59,945 nt of DNA from an uncultured Parolsenella sp. (GTDB lineage Bacteria; Actinomycetota; Coriobacteriia; Coriobacteriales; Atopobiaceae), in assembly GCA_934668375.1 (NCBI GenBank), contig CAKUNF010000010.1:1-59945 (forward strand). Direction: 5' to 3'. Shown in pieces: positions 15,827 through 23,843 of this stretch. The notes below the pieces were generated by a model. The model was not told the origin of the DNA. It worked only from the letters and a program-made list of their open reading frames with translations, and did not search any database. Position 1 is the stretch's first letter; every line of letters begins with the position of its first letter. Position numbers and translations under genes: made by a program.

Positions 15827-15952
15827 TCTTGACATGGAGCATCCCCTGGTTTCCCACTCGGAACCAGGGACAACAAGCTGGTATCATAGGTACGTTTCAT
15901 CGTTTGGAAACCTTGTGCTGGCGATGCCCGCCGTTGCGAAAGGCTGCACGTT

Positions 15953-17179
15953 TTGGTGAGAGAGTGGATTCCGTATGCGTCCCTGTTCGTCACGGCCCTC
16001 GTCGTGACGCTCGTGGCGACGCCGCTCGCCCGCGTCATCGCCACGCGTCTCGGCGCCGTTGACAAGCCCAGCAAGCGCCGCATCAACAAGCGAACGATCC
16101 CGCGCATGGGCGGCATCGCCATCTTCCTCGCGCTCGTCGCGGCCGCGATCGTCCAGATCCTGGGCACCAAGCACCTCGGCTGGCCCACCGTGCTCACCCC
16201 CAACAGGTTCTCCACCGTCAACTACCCGCTGCTGGGCGTGTCCTTCCTCGTCATCTTCCTCACGGGCGCCATAGACGACGTCTTCCAGCTCAAGCCCCTC
16301 GCGAAGCTCGCGGGACAGGTCGCGGCCGCCGTCATCGCCGTCATGGCCGGACTCACCGTGGGCGCCATCGTGAACCCGTTCGCTCCCGGCGAGGTCGTGC
16401 TCGGATGGCTCGCATGCCCCATCACGGTCATCTACCTTGTGGCCTACGTGAACATCATCAACCTCATCGACGGGCTCGACGGCCTTGCCTCGGGCATCAC
16501 ATTCATCTCGAGCTGCACGCTGTTCTTCATGGCAACGCAGAGCGGCCGGCTCGATGCCGCCGCGGTCTCCATCGCCGTTGCCGGCGCCACGTTCGGCTTT
16601 CTGCGCTACAACTTCAACCCGGCGTCCATCTTCCTGGGAGACTCGGGCTCGCTTCTGCTCGGCTTTGCGCTCGGCACGGTCTCGCTGCTCAACGTCACGC
16701 GCGTGGCGGGCCTCACGACGATCATCGTGCCGCTCGTCATATCGTTTGTGCCCATCATCGACACGTTCTCGGCAATCATCCGCCGCAAGCGCGCGCACGT
16801 GAGCGTGGGACAGGCCGACAAGGGCCACATCCACCACCGCCTCATCCAAGACGGCTACAACCAGCGCCAGGCCGTGCTGCTCATGTACCTGTGGACGGCC
16901 ATGCTGAGCGTGGGCGCCATCGTCATGACCAAGATCGAGACGATGCCCAGGATTGCCGTGTTCTGCGTGCTCATCGGTGCCTCGTTTGGCTTTGCCGCGC
17001 ACCTGCACCTGTTCGACCCGGTGCTGCTTCACCACTACAACCCCAAGAGCGGCGAGGACGAGCTGGTATCGCCCGATGACCCTGCCTTTGCCGTGGAGCA
17101 GGCCCGCCGCGAGGAGAAGTCCGAGGAACGCCGCGAGGAGTTCGTTGACCGTCTCCTCCATCGCGACGACGAGGAATAG
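15953..17179 (+). CDS. Undecaprenyl-phosphate N-acetylhexosamine-1-phosphate transferase (WecA/TagO/MraY family)
   Basis: This integral membrane enzyme of about 408 residues should move a sugar-1-phosphate (GlcNAc in WecA/TagO) from UDP to undecaprenyl phosphate, starting synthesis of a wall polymer or surface polysaccharide. Family motifs are PSKRRINKRTIPRMGG (about 39-54), GAIDDVFQLKP with the DD pair, VNIINLIDGLDGLASG, FLGDSGSLLLGF and the HIHHRL histidine motif near 300. About ten membrane helices are visible, and the tail after about 365 is charged. The start is TTG at 15953 (AAAGG 9 bases upstream) or GTG at 15956. It stands alone between the small RNA and rplT. Confidence 0.88.
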   Translation: MVREWIPYASLFVTALVVTLVATPLARVIATRLGAVDKPSKRRINKRTIPRMGGIAIFLALVAAAIVQILGTKHLGWPTVLTPNRFSTVNYPLLGVSFLVIFLTGAIDDVFQLKPLAKLAGQVAAAVIAVMAGLTVGAIVNPFAPGEVVLGWLACPITVIYLVAYVNIINLIDGLDGLASGITFISSCTLFFMATQSGRLDAAAVSIAVAGATFGFLRYNFNPASIFLGDSGSLLLGFALGTVSLLNVTRVAGLTTIIVPLVISFVPIIDTFSAIIRRKRAHVSVGQADKGHIHHRLIQDGYNQRQAVLLMYLWTAMLSVGAIVMTKIETMPRIAVFCVLIGASFGFAAHLHLFDPVLLHHYNPKSGEDELVSPDDPAFAVEQARREEKSEERREEFVDRLLHRDDEE

Positions 17180-17201
17180 CGAGCCGGCCACCTCCCTCGC
17201 A

Positions 17202-17234
17202 TGTGACACTTGGGGACGGGGTCATTCTGTCACC
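17202..17234. repeat. Extragenic palindrome, GTGACA...GGGGACGGGGTC...TGTCAC family, copy 1
   Basis: A 33-bp unit with ends TGTGACA and TGTCAC around the core GGGGACGGGGTC. Other copies lie at 20583-20616 and 57055-57119. It follows the WecA-like gene by 23 bp and lies in the convergent gap before rplT. Confidence 0.75.
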
Positions 17235-17322
17235 GTTCTTCCCTCACGCACGGCTCCACGTGACTGCATATCCTCGCGCATGATGCAAACACGCGTCGTC
17301 GACAAGACCCACACGCACATAT

Positions 17323-17355
17323 AAAAAGGCCCGCACGCGAATGCATGCGGGCCTT
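17323..17355 (-). terminator. Intrinsic terminator of the infC-rpmI-rplT operon
   Basis: The minus strand has stem GGCCCGCATGC / GCGTGCGGGCC, then TTTTTA, 26-58 bases past the rplT stop. Confidence 0.85.
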
Positions 17356-17380
17356 GAGGCCACAGGATATGTGGAGACGC

Positions 17381-17746
17381 TTACTCGGCGTCGGCGAGGG
17401 CCTTCTTGGCGACCTCGGCCAGGGCGGCGAACGCAGCCTCGTCCTCGTAGGCGATCTGCGAGAGGACCTTGCGGTCCAGATCGACGCCGGCGAGCTTCAG
17501 GCCGTGCATGAACGTGGAGTAGCTCATGTCGTTCATGCGGGCGGCGGCGTTGATGCGCTGGATCCAGAGACGACGGACGTCGCGCTTCTTGTTGCGGCGG
17601 TCGCGGTACTGGTACTGCAGGGAGTGCTGGACCTGCTCCTTCATGCCGCGGAAGGTGCGGGAGGAAGTGCCGTAGTAGCCCTTGGAGAGCTCCTTGAGGG
17701 TCTGACGCTTCTTACGGCCAGCAACGGCGCGCTTGACTCGTGCCAT
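17381..17746 (-). CDS. rplT: 50S ribosomal protein L20
   Basis: This 121-residue protein of the large subunit binds 23S rRNA early in assembly. The start [17 protein letters not shown] and the blocks [19 protein letters not shown] and YSTFMHGLK are highly conserved, and length is normal. It is the last gene of infC-rpmI-rplT. In several bacteria L20 also represses this operon by binding its leader. The leader here contains a terminator hairpin (18665-18697) where such control could act. Confidence 0.98.
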   Translation of the reverse strand: MARVKRAVAGRKKRQTLKELSKGYYGTSSRTFRGMKEQVQHSLQYQYRDRRNKKRDVRRLWIQRINAAARMNDMSYSTFMHGLKLAGVDLDRKVLSQIAYEDEAAFAALAEVAKKALADAE

Positions 17747-17791
17747 GTTAGATCAACTCCTAGTGAAAAAAGAACGGACAGGCGCGGTGCG

Positions 17792-17986
17792 CTACTTGCC
17801 CATGCGGGACGAAACGACCTTGACGTCGGCCTTGGCGAGCTCGGTCTCCTTGCGGAAGCCACGGATGCGCTTCTGGGACTTCTTGGTCAGGATGTGGCTC
17901 TTGAAAGCCTTGGCGCGCATGATCTTGCCGGTGCCGGTGCGGCGGAAACGCTTGGCCGTACCCTTGTGCGTCTTCATCTTAGGCAT
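17792..17986 (-). CDS. rpmI: 50S ribosomal protein L35
   Basis: This 64-residue basic protein starts [20 protein letters not shown], the invariant L35 beginning, and ends in the usual KTK-like basic tail (SSRMGK). The ATG at 17986 lies 2 bp after the infC stop region, and rplT follows after 45 bp. The longer open frame upstream overlaps infC and is not real. Confidence 0.98.
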   Translation of the reverse strand: MPKMKTHKGTAKRFRRTGTGKIMRAKAFKSHILTKKSQKRIRGFRKETELAKADVKVVSSRMGK

Positions 17987-17987
17987 G

Positions 17988-18566
17988 CTAGTTCTCCTTC
18001 GTATCCTTCTCGCTCGCCTCGGTGGCCTTCTCATCGAAGGCGCCCTTGATCGGCGCGACGAGCATGTGCATATTGCGGCCCTCCATCTTCGGCTGGCTCT
18101 CAACCGTGGCGTAGGGCTTGAGGTCGGCGGCCAGTCGCTCGAGGACGTTGAGACCCTGCTCGGGATGGGCCATCTCGCGACCGCGGAACATGATGGTCAC
18201 CTTCACGCGCGCGCCCTTCTTGAGGAAGCGCATGACGTGGCCCTTCTTGGTCTCGTAGTCGCCGGTGTCGATCTTGGGACGGAACTTCATCTCCTTGACC
18301 TCGACCTTGGCCTGCTTCTTGCGAGCCTGCTTAGCCTTGATCGCCTGCTCGTACTTGTACTTGCCGTAATCCATGACCTTGCAGACGGGCGGCTCGGCGT
18401 TCGGGGCGATCTCGACGAGGTCGAGGCCCTGCTCGCCCGCGATGCGCAGCGCGTCACGGACGCCGAACTGACCAAGCTGGGAGCCATCGACGCCGATCAG
18501 GCGGCAGACTCGAGCGGTGATCTCCCCGTTGATGCGGGGACCTTCGGACTTTGCTATCTTACACAC
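17988..18566 (-). CDS. infC: Translation initiation factor IF-3
   Basis: IF-3 binds the 30S subunit and proofreads start-codon selection. The N-terminal domain begins near [20 protein letters not shown], a Lys/Ala-rich linker follows, and the C-terminal domain holds [19 protein letters not shown] and [12 protein letters not shown]. The start is uncertain. GTG at 18566 gives 192 residues. An ATA codon at 18557, with AAGGTG 6 bases upstream, would give a product beginning (M)AKSEGPRIN. infC is the classic gene with a non-AUG start (AUU in E. coli, used for self-control), and the intervening codons TGT and ATA are rare here. It heads the infC-rpmI-rplT operon. Confidence 0.95.
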   Translation of the reverse strand: MCKIAKSEGPRINGEITARVCRLIGVDGSQLGQFGVRDALRIAGEQGLDLVEIAPNAEPPVCKVMDYGKYKYEQAIKAKQARKKQAKVEVKEMKFRPKIDTGDYETKKGHVMRFLKKGARVKVTIMFRGREMAHPEQGLNVLERLAADLKPYATVESQPKMEGRNMHMLVAPIKGAFDEKATEASEKDTKEN

Positions 18567-18664
18567 CTTCCCTTCCCTGCGGCGTGCCTTGCGGGCACCT
18601 CGCCGCTTGTGTGGCGCCCGACCTTCTGCCGAGCGTCGCAATGCCGCGGGCAAGTACCCGCAAC

Positions 18665-18697
18665 GAAAAACCGGAGCTGCGCTTGGCACAGCTCCGG
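18665..18697 (-). promoter_or_regulatory. Terminator-type hairpin in the infC operon leader (candidate attenuator)
   Basis: The minus strand has a perfect stem CCGGAGCTG / CAGCTCCGG with a 9-base loop, then TTTTT, about 100 nt upstream of infC. No gene lies upstream on that strand for at least 1.5 kb, so it is unlikely to end another transcript. A premature terminator in this leader fits L20- or IF-3-linked attenuation as known for infC/rpmI/rplT operons elsewhere. The mechanism here is inferred. Confidence 0.65.
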
Positions 18698-18736
18698 CTA
18701 GATTCAGGCTTTGTCACCCTTATGGGCGAATTCCCT

Positions 18737-18750
18737 TGTCTGACCAGACA
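18737..18750. promoter_or_regulatory. Small palindrome upstream of the infC leader
   Basis: TGTCTG-AC-CAGACA has 6-bp perfect arms and a 2-bp centre. It lies 40 bp upstream of the leader terminator, in the divergent region between infC and the methyltransferase gene. It could be an operator. A second inverted repeat GGGTCA/TGACCC lies at 18776-18794 and resembles the palindrome at 28738-28768. Confidence 0.35.
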
Positions 18751-18868
18751 GCTGCCCGTGGGCGCCGTTCAGGTGGGGTCATAGGCTCTGACCCGCTTGG
18801 CGTGTGCGACCCCTCGGCCACACGAATTGATAGTATTGCACGCGAGACACACTCACGCAAGGAGAAAT

Positions 18869-19927
18869 ATGAGCAGCAGGCAGCGCACGCACAAGAGCAC
18901 CACACGTCCGACACGCCGGGCGAGAAGAACGCGCGAGGAGCCGTCTGGACAGCCCCGCAGGCCCCAGCAGCTTGACGAGCGTACGGGCCTGCCCGCCCAC
19001 CTCGTGGAGGCGGCGCGCGCTCAGTACGGCGAGCTTGCGGACACCATCATAGACGGTTGGGGCCAGAGGCGCCCCGTGACCATGCGCGTCAACACGCTGC
19101 GCACGGACCTTGACGAGGTCGTTCGCGAGCTGGACGAGGCGGGCATCGGGTATGCGCGCGTACCGTGGTACGCCGACGCGCTCGTGCTCGCGGACGGCAC
19201 CCGCGAGCGAGACGTCTGGCAGCTTGGCGCCTATGCCCAGGGCAAGGTCTACCTCCAGAGCCTCTCGTCCATGCTGCCGCCGCTTGCCTTGGCGCCGCAG
19301 CCCGGCGCAGACGTGCTTGACATGTGCGCCGCTCCCGGCGGCAAGACGAGCGAGATGGCCGCCCTTGCGCCCGCTGGCGACGGCGTCCGCGCCGCGCGCA
19401 TCACGGCCTGCGAGCTCTCTGTCCCACGCGCCGAGAAGCTCGAGCACAACCTCGCAAAGCTTGGTGCCACGAACGTACAGGTCATGCGCACGGACGCGCG
19501 CAGGCTCGACGACTGGTTCTCCTTTGACCAGGTGCTGCTCGACGCCCCCTGCACGGGCTCGGGTACCGTGGCCCTTCACGACGAGCATGCGGCCCGCTAC
19601 CTCACGCCCGAGCTCGCGAGCCGCGTGGAGCGCTCGCAGCGCGCGCTGCTCGACCGAGGGCTCACGGTGCTCAAGGCCGGCGGCAGCCTCGTGTACTCGA
19701 CGTGCTCCATCCTGCCCCGAGAGAACGAGGACGTGGTCGAGTGGGCGCTTGCCCGCCACCCAGACTGCGAGCTTGTGAGCGTAGAGCTGCCGCACGCGGT
19801 GGCAGGCGAGACAACGGACGCCGAGGCACCCCTCGCGCTGCCGAGCCGACTGCCCGGCACGCTCACGGTGTGCCCCAGCCGTCTCTATGAGGGGTTCTTC
19901 GTCTCGAGGATCGTGAAGCGCAGCTAG
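18869..19927 (+). CDS. RsmB/NOP2-family RNA cytosine-C5 methyltransferase
   Basis: This 352-residue enzyme transfers a methyl group from S-adenosylmethionine to cytosine C5 in rRNA or tRNA. The first 40 residues are basic and probably disordered. The SAM-binding motif I is DMCAAPGGKTSEMAAL. Motif IV, with the first catalytic cysteine, is LLDAPCTGSGT. Motif VI, with the second, is VYSTCSILPRENEDVVEW. The C-terminus lacks the extra RNA-binding domain of RsmF, so the exact target is open. ATG at 18869 has AAGGAG upstream; the frame before it is not conserved. It diverges from the infC operon. Confidence 0.9.
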   Translation: MSSRQRTHKSTTRPTRRARRTREEPSGQPRRPQQLDERTGLPAHLVEAARAQYGELADTIIDGWGQRRPVTMRVNTLRTDLDEVVRELDEAGIGYARVPWYADALVLADGTRERDVWQLGAYAQGKVYLQSLSSMLPPLALAPQPGADVLDMCAAPGGKTSEMAALAPAGDGVRAARITACELSVPRAEKLEHNLAKLGATNVQVMRTDARRLDDWFSFDQVLLDAPCTGSGTVALHDEHAARYLTPELASRVERSQRALLDRGLTVLKAGGSLVYSTCSILPRENEDVVEWALARHPDCELVSVELPHAVAGETTDAEAPLALPSRLPGTLTVCPSRLYEGFFVSRIVKRS

Positions 19928-19952
19928 AGAGCGACCGGGCCGTCCCTTCTCG

Positions 19953-20450
19953 TCACTCGGCCGTAAAGTCGCCGCTCGACTTGGCAAACATGGCCTCGAC
20001 GTCCTCGGGCGTCGTGTCCAGGGCACAGGCAAGCTCCTCGAGAGAGCGCTCCCGGGCGTCACGAAGGACGCGGATGAGATAGGAGCTAGGCTTCTTTGAG
20101 CTTGCCTCGGCCTCGGCGATGCGCGCACGCATCGTCTTCACGACGAGTACCGAGTCTGGCACTCCGTGCTTGAGAAGCTTCTTGAAGTGGCTCTCCTCCA
20201 GGCCGGAGTTGCGATCCGTGAACGAGTCGCACGCGAGGTCCGCATAGCCGTCTATGACGGCAAGCGCCTCGTCACGCCCCACGGGCGGATGGAGGTTCTT
20301 CTCGGCCTGGGCGGCGGGGTACATGAGGCGCGTGGCCCCACGGCCGGAGCCGGTCTCGAGAATGAGCATGGGGGCAGGCGATTCCTGGAAGCCGACGACC
20401 GTGCACAGTCCCTGTCCGGGATGGACGACACGCTCACCAACAGAAAACAT
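19953..20450 (-). CDS. CarD-family transcriptional regulator
   Basis: This 165-residue protein begins FSVGERVVHPGQGLCTVVG, the start of the CarD/TRCF RNA-polymerase-interaction domain (about 1-65). A helical C-terminal part (about 80-165) follows, in the place of the CarD DNA-binding helices. CarD binds the RNA polymerase beta subunit and stabilises open complexes; related proteins act as stress or rRNA-promoter regulators. ATG at 20450 follows GGAGGTAGCG. It is convergent with the methyltransferase and stands alone. It could be a paralogue of the main CarD; the window cannot tell. Confidence 0.85.
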   Translation of the reverse strand: MFSVGERVVHPGQGLCTVVGFQESPAPMLILETGSGRGATRLMYPAAQAEKNLHPPVGRDEALAVIDGYADLACDSFTDRNSGLEESHFKKLLKHGVPDSVLVVKTMRARIAEAEASSKKPSSYLIRVLRDARERSLEELACALDTTPEDVEAMFAKSSGDFTAE

Positions 20451-20582
20451 CGCTACCTCCGCTCCGATGGCCAACGTATGTAAGATTAGCACCAAAAACC
20501 TGTATAACCGCAGGTAAATTCATATGTTTTACGAAAACCGAACATGGTGGCGGCACCTCCGGCACCATCTCTCGCCCGCGAT

Positions 20583-20616
20583 GGTGACAAAAACGACCCC
20601 GTCCCCATCTGTCACC
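20583..20616. repeat. Extragenic palindrome, GTGACA...GACCCCGTCCCC...TGTCAC family, copy 2
   Basis: A 34-bp unit with ends GGTGACA/TGTCACC and the core GACCCCGTCCCC, the reverse orientation of copy 1. It lies 25 bp upstream of tRNA-Leu and about 130 bp upstream of the CarD-like gene. Confidence 0.75.
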
Positions 20617-20641
20617 TTTACGCTATACTTGTCCGTCACAT

Positions 20642-20725
20642 GCCCGAGTGGTGGAATGGCAGACACGGAGGTCTCAAAAACCTCTGGGGAAACCCGTGCG
20701 AGTTCGACCCTCGCCTCGGGCACCA
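20642..20725 (+). tRNA. tRNA-Leu (anticodon CAA) with encoded CCA
   Basis: A type II tRNA with acceptor GCCCGAG/CTCGGGC, anticodon stem GAGGT/ACCTC and loop CTCAAAA (anticodon CAA, codon TTG). It has a long variable arm TGGGGAAACCCG, a T arm and CCA at 20723-20725. The long variable arm and A73 agree with leucine. Confidence 0.95.
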
Positions 20726-20736
20726 GCAGACGCAAC

Positions 20737-20770
20737 AAGGCCCGGATGAGCACGCGCTCGTCCGGGCCTT
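20737..20770 (+). terminator. Hairpin between tRNA-Leu and the convergent hydrolase gene
   Basis: Stem AAGGCCCGGA / TCCGGGCCTT with a 14-base loop. The arms end in TT on one strand and start with AA on the other, so it could serve both tRNA-Leu and the leftward operon ending at 20790. The U tract is short. Confidence 0.6.
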
Positions 20771-20789
20771 GTCCATCCGGCGCGAAAGC

Positions 20790-21485
20790 CTAACGCGCGG
20801 CATGCAGATATGGGTTTGACCTGAGCTCCCAGGACATCGTCGTGTCGTCACCATGGCCGGTGAGGACATGCGTCTGCGGCGCGAGTTCGCGGGCAAGGCG
20901 CCCCAGCGAGGCCATGAGCGCGGCGGGGTCCCCACCGGGAAGGTCGGTCCTGCCGGCACTTCCCGCAAAGAGCGTGTCGCCCACGAAGGCGAGACCTGCC
21001 GCCTCCCCCTGTCCCACAAGCGTGACGCCCCCCGGCGTGTGGCCCGGCGTCGCGACCACGGCAAAGCGTGCCTGCCCCACGCCCGTGACGCCGCCCTCGG
21101 CGAGAAGCTCGTCGGGCTCGGGCGCATCATCGTCGTACTCGATGCCAAACGCGTGGTTGCGACGCGCGTGGCGAGCGAGCTCGACGTCGGAGCCACAGAT
21201 GGCAAAGCGCGCGCCCGTGGCCGCCACGAGCGCCGCCACGCCGCCCACGTGGTCCGCGTGACCGTGCGTTGCCACCACGAGCCTCACGTCCACGTCAGAG
21301 AGGGCGTCCGCGATGAGCGCGCCCTCGGCACCGGGGTCCACGACCATCGCCTGGCCGTCGCAGATGACGGCGTAGCAGTTCGTGGAGAACGGCGACACCA
21401 CGAACTGCCGCAGCTCGAGGGTGCCGTCTGCCATCCCCGCGACATCGTCGAAGGCCACGCGCCCCTTGTTCCAGAACTGGCCCAT
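20790..21485 (-). CDS. Metallo-beta-lactamase-fold hydrolase (glyoxalase II-like)
   Basis: This 231-residue cytosolic hydrolase has the zinc motif THGHADHVGG (about 78-87), then a GHTPGGV histidine, an FVGDTLFAGSAGRTDL aspartate block and a final GHGDDTTM histidine. Such proteins hydrolyse thioesters (glyoxalase II) or persulfides; no substrate-specific feature is visible. ATG at 21485 follows GGAGGTAGCG and comes 2 bp after the relA stop, making it the last gene of a five-gene leftward run. The D-Tyr-tRNA deacylase that often lies between relA and this gene in other bacteria is missing. Confidence 0.88.
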   Translation of the reverse strand: MGQFWNKGRVAFDDVAGMADGTLELRQFVVSPFSTNCYAVICDGQAMVVDPGAEGALIADALSDVDVRLVVATHGHADHVGGVAALVAATGARFAICGSDVELARHARRNHAFGIEYDDDAPEPDELLAEGGVTGVGQARFAVVATPGHTPGGVTLVGQGEAAGLAFVGDTLFAGSAGRTDLPGGDPAALMASLGRLARELAPQTHVLTGHGDDTTMSWELRSNPYLHAAR

Positions 21486-21487
21486 CG

Positions 21488-23839
21488 CTACCTCCCGTGA
21501 ATCGAGTTGGCGCCCTCGCCGGGCATGATGCGGCGCGCGTCGTAGACGGACGGCACGCGGCTCACCGTGGCCAGCAGGGTGTCGAGCAGGCTCGCGTCGC
21601 TGATGGCGATGAGGAAGCGCAGCTTGGCGACACCCTGGGCGCTCGTGTTCGTGGCGGCAGAGAGGATGTTGCCGCCCGCCTCGCCCACGGCGATCGTGAC
21701 GTCCTTGAGCAGGCCCATGCGGTCCGTGGCCTCGACCATGATCTCCACCTGGAACTGCGTGGCGCCCGAGGTGTCCCACTCGACCTCGATCATGCGCTCG
21801 GGGTGCGCCATGAGGCCCTTGACGTTGGGGCAGGTGGAGCGGTGCACGGACACGCCGCGACCGCGCGTGATGAAGCCCACGATGTCGTCTCCGGCCACTG
21901 GGTTGCAGCAGTGCGCGAGGTGCACGAGCAGGTCGGCGTCGCCCTTGGCGACCACGCCGCAGCTTGCTCGGCGCTTGGAGCCCTTGGGGCCCCTCGCCTG
22001 GCGCGGTGCGCTCATGGGCTTGGAGCCGCCCTCGAAGAACTCCTCGCGCGCGGCGTTCGCCTCGGCGTTGGCGCGCTGCTGGGCGGCGAGCATCTCGGCG
22101 GGAGACCCCTCCTCGAGCACGGCCTGCACCTTGTTGGCCACGGACTTCGCCGTCACCTTGCCGTTGGCGATGGCGGCGAGCATGTCGTCGGCTTCCTTGA
22201 ACGACAGCTCCTCGCTCACGCGCGCGAGTGCCTTGGCCGAGCGCGGCGTGGAGATGCCGTAGCCACGCTTGCGCAGCTCGCGTCCGAGCTCGCCGCGGCC
22301 GGCCTCGGCGTCGTCGGACTTGGTGGATGCCGCGAAGTACTTGCGGATCTTCGAGCGCGCCGAGGGCGTCGCCACGATGCCCATCCAGTCACGCGAGGGC
22401 TTGGCGCTCTTGTTCGTGAGGATCTCCACGCGGTCGCCGGTGGAAAGCGGCTTGGTGAGCGAGACCACCGAGCCGTTTACCTTGGCCCCCACGCAGTGGT
22501 TTCCCACCTCGGTGTGGACGGCGTAGGCAAAGTCGAGCGGGGTGGAGCCGGCGCGCAGGTTCATGACCTCGCCCTTGGGCGTGAAGACGAAGATCTCGTC
22601 GCCAAAGAGGTCCACGCGCAGGTCCTCGAGGAACTCGTGCGGGTCCTCCATGTCCCCCTCGACCGTCCAGTCAAGGCTGCGGCGGATCCAGGAGATCTGG
22701 CGGTCCACGCTCTTGTCGTCCGCGCTCATGTTGCCCTGCGAGTTGCCCGCGCGCTTGTACAGCCAGTGGGCGGCGATGCCGTACTCGGCCTGCTCGTGCA
22801 TCTCAACCGTGCGCAGCTGGATCTCGATGGGGCGGGCCTCCGGGCCCACGACCGTGGTGTGAAGCGACTGGTAGCCGTTGGGCTTGGGCGTGGCGATGTA
22901 GTCCTTGAAGCGACCGGGCAGCGGGTGCCACAGCGAGTGGACCGCACCCAGGGCCGAGTAGCAGTCCCCCACCGTCTGCAGGATGACGCGCAGCGCGATG
23001 AGGTCGTAGATGTCGGAGAACTCCTTGCCCTTGCGCTTCATCTTGAGGTAGATGCTCCACAGGTGCTTGGGGCGTCCCGTGATCGTGAAGCCGTCGAGGC
23101 CCACGCGGCGCAGCTCGTCGGTGAGCGTCTTGATGGCCTCCTCGGTGTCGCGCTCGCGCTGGTCGCGGGAGTCCTGGACCATGCGCGCGATGCGCTGGTA
23201 CTCCTCGGGCTCGAGGTAGAAGAACGCGAGGTCCTCGAGCTCCCACTTAAGCGAGGAGATGCCGAGGCGGTCTGCGAGCGGCGCGTAGACGTCCATGGTC
23301 TCGTGGGCCTTGAACGTGCGGCGGTCGGGCGGCAGGGCCGCAAGCGTGCGCATGTTGTGCAGGCGGTCGGCGAGCTTGATGATGACGACGCGGATGTCTC
23401 GGCTCATGGCCAGGAACATCTTGCGCAGGTTCAGCGCCTGCTTGGCGTCCATGGAGTCGACCTCGATCGAGGTGAGCTTCGTGACGCCGTCCACGAGCTC
23501 GGCGACCGTCTCGCCAAACAGCTCGGAGAGGTCGGCGAGCGTGGCGGGCGTGTCCTCCACCGTGTCGTGCAGCAGGGCCGCGCAAATCACGTCCTCGTCC
23601 ATGTGAAGGTCATGGGCCAGGATGAGGGCCACCTCGACGGGGTGGTTGATGTAGGGCTCGCCGCTGCGGCGCCTCTGGTCGCGATGGAACTCGGCGGCAA
23701 AGCGGTACGCCTCGTCCACCTTCGCCATTCCCTCGGCCGAGAGGTACCTCGAGCAGGTCTTCCTCAGCAGCGGGTAGTCATCGGCCCCAACCTCGGGAGC
23801 CCCCTCGGGCGGTGCCGCGACGTGCTTGGTCTCTGACAT
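21488..23839 (-). CDS. relA: Bifunctional (p)ppGpp synthetase/hydrolase
   Basis: This 783-residue Rel protein makes and degrades the alarmone (p)ppGpp. The HD hydrolase domain has HDTVED at 91-96 and an intact N-terminal zinc-site histidine in EPYINHPVEVA. The synthetase domain (about 235-380) has NGYQSLHTTVVGPEA. The TGS domain begins near EIFVFTPKGEVMNLRAGST. The C-terminal ACT domain (about 705-783) ends the chain. Both catalytic halves look intact, as expected where one Rel serves the cell. ATG at 23839 lies 4 bp after the RecJ-helicase stop, and the hydrolase gene follows by 2 bp. Confidence 0.96.
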   Translation of the reverse strand: MSETKHVAAPPEGAPEVGADDYPLLRKTCSRYLSAEGMAKVDEAYRFAAEFHRDQRRRSGEPYINHPVEVALILAHDLHMDEDVICAALLHDTVEDTPATLADLSELFGETVAELVDGVTKLTSIEVDSMDAKQALNLRKMFLAMSRDIRVVIIKLADRLHNMRTLAALPPDRRTFKAHETMDVYAPLADRLGISSLKWELEDLAFFYLEPEEYQRIARMVQDSRDQRERDTEEAIKTLTDELRRVGLDGFTITGRPKHLWSIYLKMKRKGKEFSDIYDLIALRVILQTVGDCYSALGAVHSLWHPLPGRFKDYIATPKPNGYQSLHTTVVGPEARPIEIQLRTVEMHEQAEYGIAAHWLYKRAGNSQGNMSADDKSVDRQISWIRRSLDWTVEGDMEDPHEFLEDLRVDLFGDEIFVFTPKGEVMNLRAGSTPLDFAYAVHTEVGNHCVGAKVNGSVVSLTKPLSTGDRVEILTNKSAKPSRDWMGIVATPSARSKIRKYFAASTKSDDAEAGRGELGRELRKRGYGISTPRSAKALARVSEELSFKEADDMLAAIANGKVTAKSVANKVQAVLEEGSPAEMLAAQQRANAEANAAREEFFEGGSKPMSAPRQARGPKGSKRRASCGVVAKGDADLLVHLAHCCNPVAGDDIVGFITRGRGVSVHRSTCPNVKGLMAHPERMIEVEWDTSGATQFQVEIMVEATDRMGLLKDVTIAVGEAGGNILSAATNTSAQGVAKLRFLIAISDASLLDTLLATVSRVPSVYDARRIMPGEGANSIHGR

Positions 23840-23843
23840 GGCG

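Noticed and set aside
15237..15887. Leftward frame of 216 codons across the tRNA-Ala to WecA gap
   Set aside because: It covers the inverted repeat and the small RNA. No ribosome site, no domain and no conserved composition are seen.
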